Positions 19,348-29,490 are shown, counted from the first letter of the stretch. The stretch is DNA of 64,000 bases from an uncultured Draconibacterium sp. (GCF_963676815.1 NZ_OY781365.1:1956501-2020500); one strand, 5' to 3'. The notes: a model not told the origin generated them from the sequence alone. Numbers and translations: made by a program.

Positions 19348-19848
19348 CTACTCTTTAATTAAAAGCCATACATCGGAGTATTTCGGGAAAGCATTACGTA
19401 CTTGTGCTACTCGGCCACGTGCTTCGGTTTCGGCTTTGTAAGAGTTTACACAAACACGGTAATAGCCGGTTTCGCTGTGCAAAATGATTGGTGTAAAACC
19501 TTCATCAATCAGTGTAGTACGATAATTTTTTGCATTGTCTAACTGGCTAAACGATCCTAAAATCACAAAGAAAGTGTTTCCGGCATTTGCAGTTTGATCA
19601 GTTTCGCTGGTAAACGAAACCTGCTCTTTACGCATTGCAATTGGTTTTTCGTCGGCAACGGGCTCAGGTTTTGCTACGGCTGTTGGCTGCGTATTGGTAG
19701 TTTCGCTACCCGGAACAGTAAACACCTTTGTTGGTGCCGTGGTGTCGGTTGTGTACGCCGATTCGGTCTGACCCGATGATTTTTGAAATATTTTACATGA
19801 AGATGCAGTAATTGCAAGAATCGCTAAAAGAACAACTATCCTATTCAT
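19348..19848 (-). CDS. SPOR-domain lipoprotein
   Basis: 166 residues. Lipobox ITASSC predicts lipidation at Cys18. A Thr/Pro-rich linker (about 25-85) leads to a C-terminal SPOR domain (about 90-165: TFFVILGSFSQLDNAKNYRT, GYYRVCVNSYKAETEARG), which binds denuded peptidoglycan at division sites. It is a single gene with its own terminator. A cell-division or wall-remodelling role follows from the domain. Confidence 0.88.
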   Translation of the reverse strand: MNRIVVLLAILAITASSCKIFQKSSGQTESAYTTDTTAPTKVFTVPGSETTNTQPTAVAKPEPVADEKPIAMRKEQVSFTSETDQTANAGNTFFVILGSFSQLDNAKNYRTTLIDEGFTPIILHSETGYYRVCVNSYKAETEARGRVAQVRNAFPKYSDVWLLIKE

Positions 19849-19986
19849 TGTTTTAAATTTTTAATTCTGTTTTCTGTTTAAAAACTCAATACGAAGATAC
19901 GCAATACACCTGCGCTCGTTTTTGTAAACAAACGCAAGTTTTGCACAGTATGTTGTTCGCAACTACAAAATATATTGAACTGCGGG

Positions 19987-20265
19987 CTATTTTTTGCATT
20001 TAGCGCCGGCACCACCACCGCCAAAAAACAGCATTACTCCAATTAAATAACCAAAGTTGTACCAGCCACCTGCGTTGGGGAAAGCATAAATTTCGTAATC
20101 GGTAAAAAGGCTGGCAATAAAACTAAACAGTAAAATAAAACCATGAAAAACTCCCTTTATAAATCCGGGCGGATTGCCAATATTCTGGAACGATTGCGTT
20201 GCACATCCGGCAAAAAGTATGGCTGCAGCTACAAATACTGCCAATAAAATTAATGTACGTTTCAT
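19987..20265 (-). CDS. Small lipoprotein with two hydrophobic segments
   Basis: 92 residues from ATG at 20265 (an upstream ATG at 20292 adds a basic stretch). The lipobox is LFAGC, predicting lipidation at about residue 20. Two hydrophobic segments follow (GVFHGFILLFSFIASLF and FGYLIGVMLFFGGGGAG), and the end is AKCKK. I have seen this layout in small Bacteroidota envelope proteins, but the function is unknown. Encoded alone between cysQ and the SPOR gene. Confidence 0.75.
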   Translation of the reverse strand: MKRTLILLAVFVAAAILFAGCATQSFQNIGNPPGFIKGVFHGFILLFSFIASLFTDYEIYAFPNAGGWYNFGYLIGVMLFFGGGGAGAKCKK

Positions 20266-20359
20266 CATTATAACTTTTTTGATTTGTGCCACGGAAAAAT
20301 CCCGCGCTCTCCGAACAAGTTAGGTTTTATTTATCAAAAAGAAAAGCGAAATAAACGTA

Positions 20360-21184
20360 CTACTCTTGAATAATTTGCTGCATAAAAGCAACAAAGTCGG
20401 GCATATTGAGCCGTTCGTTTAACATTACAAAGTGTGGATTTTTAAGAATGGGTTTATTGTAGGCCATGGTCTCAAAGGTGTCTTGCCTAAAAACAGTACC
20501 GCCAAATTCTTCCACCATTAATTGTCCGGGTGCGGTATCCCACTCGGAACAAGGACCTGCTTTTAGGTACATATCGGCATTTCCTTTTATTATTTCGATT
20601 TGCTTTTTTGAACTGCCGCAATGCAGAATCTCAAGCTCAAAAGTACCTTTCATTTTTTCAATCAATTCGGCTTCGCGCGGTTTAAAAAACGAGCGACTGG
20701 TAGCCACTCTTATTTTTCCGTTGTAGGCCTCCGGCTTCTTCATTTTTTCGAAATTCCCTTTGCTGTCGAACGCATAAATCCCATCGCCTTTTTCGCAATA
20801 CCAGCCTTTTTCTTTCAGCGGTTCGTAAATCCATCCGTTTATCGGGGCTGTTATATTAATCAGCGCAACGTTGATGCAAAACTCCCCGTTTCGTTTAATA
20901 AACTCTTTGGTACCATCCAGCGGATCAACCAAAAAGTAATTCTCCCAGCTTTTACGAATTTCGTATTCCGGGAAATTGGTTTCTTCATCTAATACAGGTA
21001 TTTCGGGGAATATTTTAGCAAGTCCGGCGTTTATTATTTCACTCGAAGCTTTATCGGCCCGGGTAACGGCTGTGTTATCCGATTTCCGCTGCTCATCAAA
21101 GTCGTTACTTTCGTACACTTCAATAATTGCTCTTCCGGCTTCGGCCAGCACATCAATAACATTATGTACCTTGTTTAAGTCCAT
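20360..21184 (-). CDS. cysQ: 3'(2'),5'-bisphosphate nucleotidase, CysQ family
   Basis: 274 residues, inositol-monophosphatase fold. Metal-binding motifs are visible: LDEETNF (about residue 66), FLVDPLDGTKEFI (about 85-98) and the C-terminal CSEWDTAPGQLMVEEFGG. The enzyme removes phosphate from PAP formed in sulfate activation; inositol phosphatase activity cannot be excluded from motifs alone. It is a single gene; a 14-bp perfect palindrome lies 16 bases upstream. Confidence 0.92.
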   Translation of the reverse strand: MDLNKVHNVIDVLAEAGRAIIEVYESNDFDEQRKSDNTAVTRADKASSEIINAGLAKIFPEIPVLDEETNFPEYEIRKSWENYFLVDPLDGTKEFIKRNGEFCINVALINITAPINGWIYEPLKEKGWYCEKGDGIYAFDSKGNFEKMKKPEAYNGKIRVATSRSFFKPREAELIEKMKGTFELEILHCGSSKKQIEIIKGNADMYLKAGPCSEWDTAPGQLMVEEFGGTVFRQDTFETMAYNKPILKNPHFVMLNERLNMPDFVAFMQQIIQE

Positions 21185-21199
21185 TCAGATTTAGTATTC

Positions 21200-21213
21200 A
21201 CGTAAATTTACGT
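21200..21213. promoter_or_regulatory. Perfect 14-bp palindrome upstream of cysQ
   Basis: ACGTAAATTTACGT is self-complementary and sits 16 bases before the cysQ start. It also contains TAAATTTA, one base from the -7 consensus. An operator is possible, but no regulator is known. Confidence 0.3.
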
Positions 21214-21345
21214 TATCTGTTTTATCTTGTAAATCGCTTCAGCTAAAAATAAGTGGTATTTAAATGTTTCTTCACAAACCGGCGCCCAAACCAATTTTAT
21301 GGAGTTTCGTAATAGAATTACTACCTTTTTGCAGAAAGGAAGCAT

Positions 21346-22776
21346 ATGATATTTAATAAAAATACAAACAGAGTCCCTGCAGTGGCCGGTCAGTTTTACC
21401 CTTCTTCGGCCAGTGTTTTACAAAATGAGCTGGAAGAATTATTCCGTAATGCCACTACTTTAAAAACTTCGCAAGCGCTGCGTGCCATTGTTTCGCCGCA
21501 TGCGGGCTACATATTTAGCGGAGAAGTTGCCGCCGCCGCTTTCAAACAAATACCCGCTAACAAAAGCTACAAGAATATTTTTGTGTTGGCATCAAGCCAC
21601 CGATATTCCTTTGGCGGTGCCGCTGTTTACACCGATGGAAATTACGAAACTCCGCTGGGCGAGATTACGGTGAATAAAAAGATTGGGAAACAACTGCTGG
21701 CCTCATCAGCGGTTGTTACAAACCACAATAAATCGCATTTAAACGAGCACAGTCTCGAGGTTCAGTTACCATTTCTCCAATATCGTTTGGCGAATGATTT
21801 TAAACTGGTACCTATTATTTTAGGAACTCACTCGGCCGATACCTGCAAAAAACTGGCTAAGGCGTTGCAGCCTTATTTTTCTGCAGAAAATCTGTTTGTA
21901 ATCAGCACCGATTTTTCGCACTACCCAAGTTACGAAAACGCAAACCTGGTTGACCAGTTAACCGCTGATGCCATTTGCACAAATAAGCCCAAAAAGCTGT
22001 TGAAAGCAATTGAAAAGAACAAAGACAAGAAAATAGGCAATTTAGCCACGTCGCTATGTGGCTGGACATCGGTATTAACACTGATGCACATGACCAAGAA
22101 CCAGGATTTTGAGCTGAAAAAACTAGCCTATAAAAATTCGGGCGACAACAAATTTTATGGCGAAAAAGACCGCGTGGTTGGCTATTGGGCGATTGGTGTT
22201 TACGAAAAAGCTGTTTTTGAAATCAGCCCCTCGGAGAAAGAGGAAATTTTGGAACTTGCCCGCCATTCGATTTCCCGTTTTTTAGGAAAGGATGTAGCAG
22301 AAAAAAAAGCTAAAAAGAGCAACAACGGTATACTGGATCAGAAAGCCGGTGCTTTCATCAGTATATACATCCACAACGAATTACGTGGTTGCATAGGCGG
22401 ATTTGCCGGCGAAAAAACATTGCGCGAAATGATAAAACGTTTTGCTGTTTCGGCCACCAACGACCAACGTTTTAACCCGATTGAACCTTACGAACTTGAC
22501 AGCATGACGTTGGAGGTTTCAGTTTTAACTCCTCTTAAAAAAATTAAGTCGATTGATGAATTTGAGTTGGGCAAACATGGAATTTTTATCCAAAGTGGTT
22601 TTAACTCGGGAACTTTCCTGCCACAAGTTGCTGATAAAACAGGATGGAGCAAAGAAGAATTTCTGGGAAGATGCTCAAAAAATAAAGCCGGAATAGGATG
22701 GGACGGATGGAAAACCGCCGAACTTTACACCTACGAAGTTGCGATTGTAAAAGACGATCAGGAAAAAACCTCCTGA
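21346..22776 (+). CDS. AmmeMemoRadiSam proteins B and A fused (Memo + AMMECR1)
   Basis: 476 residues. Residues 1-285 are a Memo-like domain (VPAVAGQFYPS, IVSPHAGYIFSG, STDFSHYPSY, SLCGWTSVLTLM), related to metal-dependent dioxygenases. Residues 295-470 are an AMMECR1 domain carrying the signature LRGCIGG and FLPQVA. The two, with a radical SAM protein, form the uncharacterised AmmeMemoRadiSam set. The radical SAM member is not next to it here. It converges on recO and overlaps its 3' end by 19 bases (22758-22776). Confidence 0.93.
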   Translation: MIFNKNTNRVPAVAGQFYPSSASVLQNELEELFRNATTLKTSQALRAIVSPHAGYIFSGEVAAAAFKQIPANKSYKNIFVLASSHRYSFGGAAVYTDGNYETPLGEITVNKKIGKQLLASSAVVTNHNKSHLNEHSLEVQLPFLQYRLANDFKLVPIILGTHSADTCKKLAKALQPYFSAENLFVISTDFSHYPSYENANLVDQLTADAICTNKPKKLLKAIEKNKDKKIGNLATSLCGWTSVLTLMHMTKNQDFELKKLAYKNSGDNKFYGEKDRVVGYWAIGVYEKAVFEISPSEKEEILELARHSISRFLGKDVAEKKAKKSNNGILDQKAGAFISIYIHNELRGCIGGFAGEKTLREMIKRFAVSATNDQRFNPIEPYELDSMTLEVSVLTPLKKIKSIDEFELGKHGIFIQSGFNSGTFLPQVADKTGWSKEEFLGRCSKNKAGIGWDGWKTAELYTYEVAIVKDDQEKTS

Positions 22777-23483
22777 AGTACTTTTAGTGATTTTATTTCG
22801 CCCAGCGTATCAAAATGCAAGCGGTAGTAATCCACTAATTTCTCAAGCAACGATTCGCGTATACTGCGATTTAGTTTTAGTTTATCCAGTTCATTAATCT
22901 TAAGAAGAGCCAGTTTTACCAAAACTGCCGTTGCCTCTTTGTTGGCAAACATTGGGTGCGAAGGCTCAAAAGGAACAACTGCACCTTTTTGCAAATCGAG
23001 CCAGCCTTCAAAACCGGTTTGCGAAGTATCGGGCATAAAACCGAGGTATTCGGTTAAATGAAACAGAAAATATAAGTGAAAATTTGTTTTGCCCTCGTCC
23101 ATCAAATCGAGATAAAGCAATGCACTTTTCATAAACTCAAACAGCTCGGGATAACTTTCCTGCTCGTGAATGGTTTTATAAAGCAACTCGGCCAAAAAAA
23201 TAGCCTGTGTTGATTTCACAATATCAAAAGGAATTTCCTGGTAAGTTGTCAAACTTTTTAGTGCTCTTATTCGCTGAAGATCGCGGGTTTGTTTTTGGTA
23301 AGCTTCCAGTTCAACCAAAAACAAGGGCTGTAACAAAGCAGCTTTATTTTTTGATTTTCTGCTTCGGGCTGCATTTATCAGGTAACTTTGCCGCCCAAAT
23401 TCTTTGGTAAAAACAGTGGTAATAACACTGCTTTCGCCATATTTTATGGTGTGCAAAACAATACCTTCGGTAGCCGTAATCAT
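22758..23483 (-). CDS. recO: DNA repair protein RecO
   Basis: 241 residues. The N-terminal OB fold is clear (TEGIVLHTIKYGESSVITTV, FTKEFGRQSYLINAARS), followed by the helical C-terminal domain. There is no cysteine in the protein, so the zinc site of many RecO proteins is absent. RecO loads RecA with RecR and RecF. It lies 28 bp after porZ, so the two may share a transcript. Confidence 0.92.
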   Translation of the reverse strand: MITATEGIVLHTIKYGESSVITTVFTKEFGRQSYLINAARSRKSKNKAALLQPLFLVELEAYQKQTRDLQRIRALKSLTTYQEIPFDIVKSTQAIFLAELLYKTIHEQESYPELFEFMKSALLYLDLMDEGKTNFHLYFLFHLTEYLGFMPDTSQTGFEGWLDLQKGAVVPFEPSHPMFANKEATAVLVKLALLKINELDKLKLNRSIRESLLEKLVDYYRLHFDTLGEIKSLKVLQEVFS

Positions 23484-23511
23484 AAGTTAAACGAGTTCTA
23501 TTGAATCAGGT

Positions 23512-25833
23512 TCAATGTATGAACAATATTTTTGTGATGTGGGTTTCTTCGCCGTTTTCGTCGTTACAAAACACCAGGTAAACACCGGTTTTCACCCGGT
23601 TGCCGTTCAGGTTAGTGCCGTCCCAAACCGCCTGGCCACCAAACGATGTAGTTTTGTACACCAGGTTTCCGCTGATATCAGTAATTTTAACATCGGTATT
23701 TTCAATTAATCCGGCAATGGTTACCGGGCCATCGTAAGTTTCGCGCACCGGATTTGGATACACGTAAACATCGCTGTACGAATCTGCTCCTCCGGTAGCT
23801 TCTCCCTGGTAGGAGATCAGTCCCTTGTCGGTACCAAAAAATACTTCGCCATTTTTCTGGTTTATTGCAATCGACAAAATATTATTCGAAAGCAAAGGAC
23901 TGTTTTCGGTAGTGAAATGTAATACTTCGGCTTCTCCCGTTTCAGAAACCAAAAACACACCCGAGTTTTGAGTTCCCAGCCATTTCTGGTTAGCTCCGTC
24001 AACTGCAATGGCAGTAACAGTTTCTGTTTCTAAAAGTGGGTGATAAATGCCGTCGTTTAAATCAAGTCCCGGTTGGGAAGCATAAAAATTATCCGAATTC
24101 CAAATGCGCGAAGGGCTGCTATACACCGCCACGCCTTTTGAACTCCCGATCCAAATTGCACCGTCCTGATCTTCGGCAATGGAATACACATCGTTCATTC
24201 TTGTTGTAATCTCATCTGTTCCATTACTAAAATAGGTAGTTACCAGCAACCTTTTTTTCTGATCGCCGGTTTTGTTAATCACATAAGCATCGTGGCCACC
24301 AGGTACCAATAACCATTTATCATCGTTTTCGGTAACAATAATGTCGGTAACGTTGTAATTATTGGCGATTTCCGGCAACTCAAACGACTCCCAATCGCCC
24401 GATGGCGAGAACTTATGTACGTTGTGTGAACACTCGGCATTGGTCATCCACAGGTTTCCTTCCGAGTCGAAACCCAAACCTCCAATACGCGTAAATGGCT
24501 CGTTGGGTTGCTCGGGTAAAGCTGTTTCCAAAGGACTGTTCAGGTTATAATACCGCTCAACGAACTCGTCATTTTGATACTCTAATAAACCGCCGCCCCA
24601 ACTTGCCACAAAAAAATGATTCGGATCGCGGGGATCTACTTCAATCGCTAAAATATTATGAAATCCTATTAATTCAGGATGAGTTTCTTCGGTAAAATAT
24701 GTCCAGCCACTGCTTCCAAAACGCTGAAAAAGCGGTTCGATGTAACCCGATGTGCTTCCGGGCGCCATCCAGACATCCGAATTAAAAGCTCCAACAAAAA
24801 ACATATCGTTATTTATTGGTCCGGGAGGCAGGGCTTGTTCAAAATTTTCGCCGGAATAACGCACCAGTACCTCACTTCCATCTGCAATCCAAACCGAACC
24901 ATCAGTGGAAACGCCTGCACTTTTCGGTGCAATATTTTCCTCAGTTCTGTTGCCAAACGCATAACTTTTTATTTCACCAATTTTTGTGTGATTACTATCA
25001 ATAATAAAAACCACATCGCGGCTGGCAATAGCCAAATAACCTGCGTTGCTTTGCATATCAAAGGCATATCGAATAGACGTATTATAAGGCTGCCAGTTAC
25101 CATTATCCAAAATATACATTTCGTCCTGGTACCACTCGCCGGCTGCGTAATTGGCAATAATATTTCCGGCATGATAAACTAAATGACTAAAAATATCATC
25201 GGCATGCGGAATATCGTTTACATGAATCCAATTGGCAAAATTGGCCAGATTCGGGTCGTTTTTATCGGCACGGTAAATTCCCTCGTTGGTAGCCGCAAAA
25301 ATCGAACTATTATCCGTTTCTACATCGTTAACATTTAATGATGATCCGCCATCACCAATGTAATAGGTGTCTTTCACTTCCTGACGATCCAGATCCAGCA
25401 CTACAATCCCAAAACCACAGGCTAAATATGCCTCATTTCCCGAGAAAGAAATATTGTTGATCACCTTGTTGCCGGCAATCGTTTTTCGTTTAATATCCGA
25501 TAAGTTAACTACCTCGCCATCATCATAAAGTAAATCGATATTGCTGTTTGAATAAGCAATTACCAACACTTGATTTGCTTCATTGTATGCGATGGTACTC
25601 ACTCCAAAATCGGACAGCTCGATAACATCGCCAAACTTGTTTACGCTGTTGTCTTCCAGGTCGTAATAAAACAACCCGCCTTCGGTAACACAGAAAACTT
25701 TGTTGGGTGAAACCGCAATTTTGCTGGCCTTGTTATACGAAAGATAATCTTGCCATGTTCCCTGTTCGCGCTGGGCTTGCGACACAAAAAAGGTCAGTAA
25801 AATTAGGGTAGAAAGTATAAATCTTCTCATCAT
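23512..25833 (-). CDS. porZ: Type IX secretion protein PorZ-like (double beta-propeller with sorting domain)
   Basis: 773 residues. Signal peptide to about residue 20 (FFVSQAQ). The first propeller (about 25-340) begins with the PorZ signature region TWQDYLSYNKASKIAVSPN. The second contains two-component-regulator-like blades (GGLGFDSEGNLWMTN, DQDGAIWIGSSKGVAVY, KNGEVFFGTDKGLISY). The C-terminal 85 residues are a type-A sorting domain (VYVYPNPVRETYDGPV, VYLVFCNDE). PorZ belongs to the cell-surface attachment complex that hands anionic-LPS anchor to cargo. Its start codon abuts the rdgB stop without a gap and recO follows by 28 bp. Confidence 0.88.
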   Translation of the reverse strand: MMRRFILSTLILLTFFVSQAQREQGTWQDYLSYNKASKIAVSPNKVFCVTEGGLFYYDLEDNSVNKFGDVIELSDFGVSTIAYNEANQVLVIAYSNSNIDLLYDDGEVVNLSDIKRKTIAGNKVINNISFSGNEAYLACGFGIVVLDLDRQEVKDTYYIGDGGSSLNVNDVETDNSSIFAATNEGIYRADKNDPNLANFANWIHVNDIPHADDIFSHLVYHAGNIIANYAAGEWYQDEMYILDNGNWQPYNTSIRYAFDMQSNAGYLAIASRDVVFIIDSNHTKIGEIKSYAFGNRTEENIAPKSAGVSTDGSVWIADGSEVLVRYSGENFEQALPPGPINNDMFFVGAFNSDVWMAPGSTSGYIEPLFQRFGSSGWTYFTEETHPELIGFHNILAIEVDPRDPNHFFVASWGGGLLEYQNDEFVERYYNLNSPLETALPEQPNEPFTRIGGLGFDSEGNLWMTNAECSHNVHKFSPSGDWESFELPEIANNYNVTDIIVTENDDKWLLVPGGHDAYVINKTGDQKKRLLVTTYFSNGTDEITTRMNDVYSIAEDQDGAIWIGSSKGVAVYSSPSRIWNSDNFYASQPGLDLNDGIYHPLLETETVTAIAVDGANQKWLGTQNSGVFLVSETGEAEVLHFTTENSPLLSNNILSIAINQKNGEVFFGTDKGLISYQGEATGGADSYSDVYVYPNPVRETYDGPVTIAGLIENTDVKITDISGNLVYKTTSFGGQAVWDGTNLNGNRVKTGVYLVFCNDENGEETHITKILFIH

Positions 25834-26412
25834 TTAATCCAGCTTTTTTAAATAGTCCACCAGTTTTTGAACGGCTCTTCCCCGGTGACTGATCTTGTTT
25901 TTATCTGCAAGGCCCATTTCTGCGAAAGATTGATTAAAACCTTCCGGCATAAAAACGGGGTCGTAACCAAATCCCGAGCCTCCACGTTTTTCCTTCAGTA
26001 TTTCGCCGTTTACTATACCTTCAAACTGCTTCTCTTCTCCATCAATAACCAGCGAAATTACAGTTCTAAAACGCGCTTTCCGCTCATTTATTTTAGCCAG
26101 TTTTTCGAGTACTTTATTCATGTTTGCTTCCGAGTTTTTATCCTCGCCGGCATAGCGCGCCGAGAATACTCCCGGTTCGCCGTTTAATGCATCTATTTCC
26201 AATCCGGTATCGTCGGCAAAACAGTTCATACCAAATTTGTTATAAACGTAAAAAGCTTTTTGGCTGGCATTGCCTTCCAGTGTTGGCTGCTCCTCCGGAA
26301 TTTCATCAAAACATTCAATATCTTTTAAACTCATCAAAGTGAAATCATCACCCAATATGGCCTGTAGTTCTTCTAATTTATGTTTGTTGTTTGTCGCAAA
26401 AACGAGCTTCAT
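25834..26412 (-). CDS. rdgB: XTP/dITP pyrophosphatase, RdgB/HAM1 family
   Basis: 192 residues, usual length. Motifs: LVFATNNKHKLEELQAIL at the N-terminus, CFADDTGLEIDALNGEPGVF with the catalytic Asp, and GSGFGYDPVFMPEG plus KNKISHRGRAVQKL at the C-terminus. It hydrolyses non-canonical purine triphosphates. The gene is directly joined to porZ (stop and next ATG adjacent), implying co-translation of a housekeeping enzyme and a secretion component. Confidence 0.95.
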   Translation of the reverse strand: MKLVFATNNKHKLEELQAILGDDFTLMSLKDIECFDEIPEEQPTLEGNASQKAFYVYNKFGMNCFADDTGLEIDALNGEPGVFSARYAGEDKNSEANMNKVLEKLAKINERKARFRTVISLVIDGEEKQFEGIVNGEILKEKRGGSGFGYDPVFMPEGFNQSFAEMGLADKNKISHRGRAVQKLVDYLKKLD

Positions 26413-26487
26413 AATTATATAATTTTAGGTAAAAATAAGAAAATGGCTCTACTTCGCAGGCTCTTTGTCGTGTTGCTTCTGTTTCAT

Positions 26488-29400
26488 CTAATTCAATTTT
26501 ACTTTTAGCCCGTCAACATCAAAGCTGGCTTGCGTTCTGTTCCAGAAATAAATATGTATTACATCGCCTGCAAAAAGTTCTTTGTCAAACTTTTTAACCA
26601 CTGCAAATCTTGACCAGGAGCCCACCTCCGCCGGAAAGTCATTAATTTTTCTGGTGTAATATTCCATTTCCTCTTTACCGCGTGATACCGAAATAACCAC
26701 GTTTATATCACACAATGTTTCCGGAAACCGCAAATCTCCCAGGAGGGCTAATTTTTTCAAATTAGTGTTTTCTTCATCGATTGTTATTTGTAATGACGCG
26801 CCCCACTTTTCGTCCGGAGAGAATGTGTAGTATCTATTGTTTGCAATGGAGTCACTTTCAATCCTTTTTTCATCAATTTGCCACGCTGATTTAGTTCGTA
26901 ATTCAAAATCTTCACTGAACTGATATGCAGAATTTTCTCCTGTACGCGCCAGAATTAAGCCGGAATTTTTCGTTTGCTTTTCCATTTCTATTAGGGGAAA
27001 ATAGGAGAATAACATCTCCATATTTTCGGCACTAACGGCTCCGTTTACCCAGCCTAATGCAAATTTATGTGTTTCCACCTGAGCCAGTATTTTGCCAAAA
27101 TCAGCAATAGTAAGGTCCTCATCCAAATAAAACTGATAATCTGCATTAGCCACATCAACATCAGTTGACGATGCATAACTCAAGAATGTAGTAACATCAG
27201 AACTTTTATTGCCTTTTAATGCATCAAACTCCTGTTCAATTTTTGGCAATAATCCTTTTTGGTTTTTCTGATATCGTAGCCTGTTATTTACCGTTAAAAC
27301 AAGAAATAGCAGCACAAAACCGAATACCGACCACAGCATTTTTCGCCTACTTTTCGAATCCTCCTTTACATGAAACATTAAAAGAACGATAGCCAATGCC
27401 AGAGCGAGCATCATTGAAACGACAAAAAACACAAACACCAGGTTATTCCTGTATTTAAACTGAACAACGTGTGCTCCGCCTGGCACCAAAACAGCCATTA
27501 ATGCTGAGTTTGCTGTAACAATTTCCCGTTGTTCTCCATCCACCCAAACCTGCCACCCGGCAAAATTATTTTGCTGAAAAACCAACAGCTGATTAGTTGT
27601 TGTATTGGTTTCAAGGATAATATTATTGGGCGAAAAACTTGTAATCTTTAAGTTATCATTTGGTGAAGCATTTATCTTGATATCTTCAAAATTTCTGATA
27701 TTTTCAGGAGCAATAAAAACAGTTTTTTCGCTACAATTAGCCGTATCACTCTTGGTTCTCACATCATCTGAGAGAAAGAAAAGTGGCTGCCTTTTCATCG
27801 CATCCATCAACTGCGGATAATCGCGGCTTAAGGTGTAATAACCATCGGTTTTAAACGAAACCAACCCATCGAAAGTAGGCCTTTTGGGAAACACATTGTT
27901 GTTGAGCCAGGTAAATTTATCAGCTGCATTTTTATCCGAGTTTTCACCAACAGGATGCAGGTCGGGAATTGGAAATCCTTTGGGTTTCGCATCCAAAGCG
28001 GATTTAAATGCCGTGGGATCATCGCTGCTAACAACGGTATAATGCAAATTCAGTTGTGTTGAAACAATTCCATCAACAGCAAACAACAATACAAAAATCA
28101 AGGGTAAATACTTTCGACTGTTTTTTAAAAGCACTACAGTAATAAATGTTACCACCAGAAAAATATGAACAAGCGCCTGCAAAACAAGGGTTTCGCTCAT
28201 TGTAATATGTTGTATTTGCTCTGCCCATGATTGGCTAAAATCAGGAAAATGAAAAGTTTCAATATTGTTAAATGCCCTGATTGCAACAACCAAAATAAAA
28301 ACGATGAGCACACTACTTGAAGCCCATAATCTTTTTCTATGCTCACTTGCCAGACTTTTAAATTCGCAATTTAATCCGGCAAACGCTAAAAATCCGAATA
28401 TGCCAACCGCCCTGAATATGGAGGGATACTTAAACATATTCATAAACGGAAAATAATCGAACATAAATTCGCGCAGGAAAAAATGGTTTCCCAAAGCTGC
28501 CAGCAAACTAAAAGCGGCCACTAGCAAAAACAATAGCGATACTTTTTCTTTAATTTTTCCGGTTATCGCAATAAGAAACAGCAGCAAACCAAACAGTCCG
28601 AAATAGGCATTCGACATTGAAATATCGGTTCCAAAATAAGCAACGTCGGCACCGGTTGACATGGGAAAAACAAAAGAAATGAACGAGCGCAAAGTAAACG
28701 GATTCATTAAAGCCTGATCTAAACTTAATCCGGAATATCGACTAAAAAATGGCTGCGCCTGAAAATAAGCCAACAAAAAAACAGCACTGCCCGCAAAAAC
28801 AATTACCGCTACAATTGAATGATAAATTAAAAACCGCCGAACAGGTACTTTCCGTTTTATAAATGTTGCCAAATAATAAATAAAAACCACCAGAAGCAGG
28901 TAAGTAATAATTACCGTTAACCCCGGATAAGCCGCAAACACCAACATTAAAAACACAAGGCTAAACCGTACCAGGTTTTTTGTTTTTAATTGCCACAACA
29001 TTTGTAAATAAGTAGCCACAACAAGCGGAAGCAGTGCGTATGCCGCAACAAAACTCAGGTGTTGTGCATTACCAACCGTAAACCCGGATAGCATGTAAGC
29101 AATGGCCAACGACAGTGCAACCGGTTCGGTAACTTTAAACCTTTGCAGAAAATACCTGAAGTTAATGCCAGCCAAAAATACATAAGCCAAAAACACCAAC
29201 TGCAGTGTAATATTGTTGTAACCAAACATATTGGCCACAATCCAGAATTCGGGATTAAAAACGGAAACCAGATCGGCATAAAAGGGCACACCGTAAAGTA
29301 TGTAGGGATTCCAAAACGGAAATATATTATTCAAAACTGCTTCGGAGAAAAAGTAGCGGGCGGGAAGATAAGCATCAACAAAATCCCATTTCAAAGCATT

Positions 29401-29490
29401 TTGCAGAAAGGCTACCTGCCAAAATGCAACAATGCAAATTGCAAGTAGAATAAGGGTTCCCCACTTTTTTATAAACCGGTTGATTTTCAA
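26488..29490 (-). CDS. YfhO-family multi-spanning membrane protein
   Basis: 1000 residues. At least twelve membrane segments in residues 10-490, with the extracytoplasmic loop FPFWNPYILYGVPFYADL typical of YfhO/GT-C-like proteins. A soluble domain follows (about 490-690: NNFAGWQVWVDGEQREI), then two more membrane segments (about 695-745) and a beta-rich C-terminal domain. YfhO proteins are linked to lipid-carried sugar transfer onto teichoic acid or surface polymers in Firmicutes; the substrate in Bacteroidota is unknown. Encoded alone, 75 bp upstream of rdgB. Confidence 0.85.
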   Translation of the reverse strand: MKINRFIKKWGTLILLAICIVAFWQVAFLQNALKWDFVDAYLPARYFFSEAVLNNIFPFWNPYILYGVPFYADLVSVFNPEFWIVANMFGYNNITLQLVFLAYVFLAGINFRYFLQRFKVTEPVALSLAIAYMLSGFTVGNAQHLSFVAAYALLPLVVATYLQMLWQLKTKNLVRFSLVFLMLVFAAYPGLTVIITYLLLVVFIYYLATFIKRKVPVRRFLIYHSIVAVIVFAGSAVFLLAYFQAQPFFSRYSGLSLDQALMNPFTLRSFISFVFPMSTGADVAYFGTDISMSNAYFGLFGLLLFLIAITGKIKEKVSLLFLLVAAFSLLAALGNHFFLREFMFDYFPFMNMFKYPSIFRAVGIFGFLAFAGLNCEFKSLASEHRKRLWASSSVLIVFILVVAIRAFNNIETFHFPDFSQSWAEQIQHITMSETLVLQALVHIFLVVTFITVVLLKNSRKYLPLIFVLLFAVDGIVSTQLNLHYTVVSSDDPTAFKSALDAKPKGFPIPDLHPVGENSDKNAADKFTWLNNNVFPKRPTFDGLVSFKTDGYYTLSRDYPQLMDAMKRQPLFFLSDDVRTKSDTANCSEKTVFIAPENIRNFEDIKINASPNDNLKITSFSPNNIILETNTTTNQLLVFQQNNFAGWQVWVDGEQREIVTANSALMAVLVPGGAHVVQFKYRNNLVFVFFVVSMMLALALAIVLLMFHVKEDSKSRRKMLWSVFGFVLLFLVLTVNNRLRYQKNQKGLLPKIEQEFDALKGNKSSDVTTFLSYASSTDVDVANADYQFYLDEDLTIADFGKILAQVETHKFALGWVNGAVSAENMEMLFSYFPLIEMEKQTKNSGLILARTGENSAYQFSEDFELRTKSAWQIDEKRIESDSIANNRYYTFSPDEKWGASLQITIDEENTNLKKLALLGDLRFPETLCDINVVISVSRGKEEMEYYTRKINDFPAEVGSWSRFAVVKKFDKELFAGDVIHIYFWNRTQASFDVDGLKVKLN

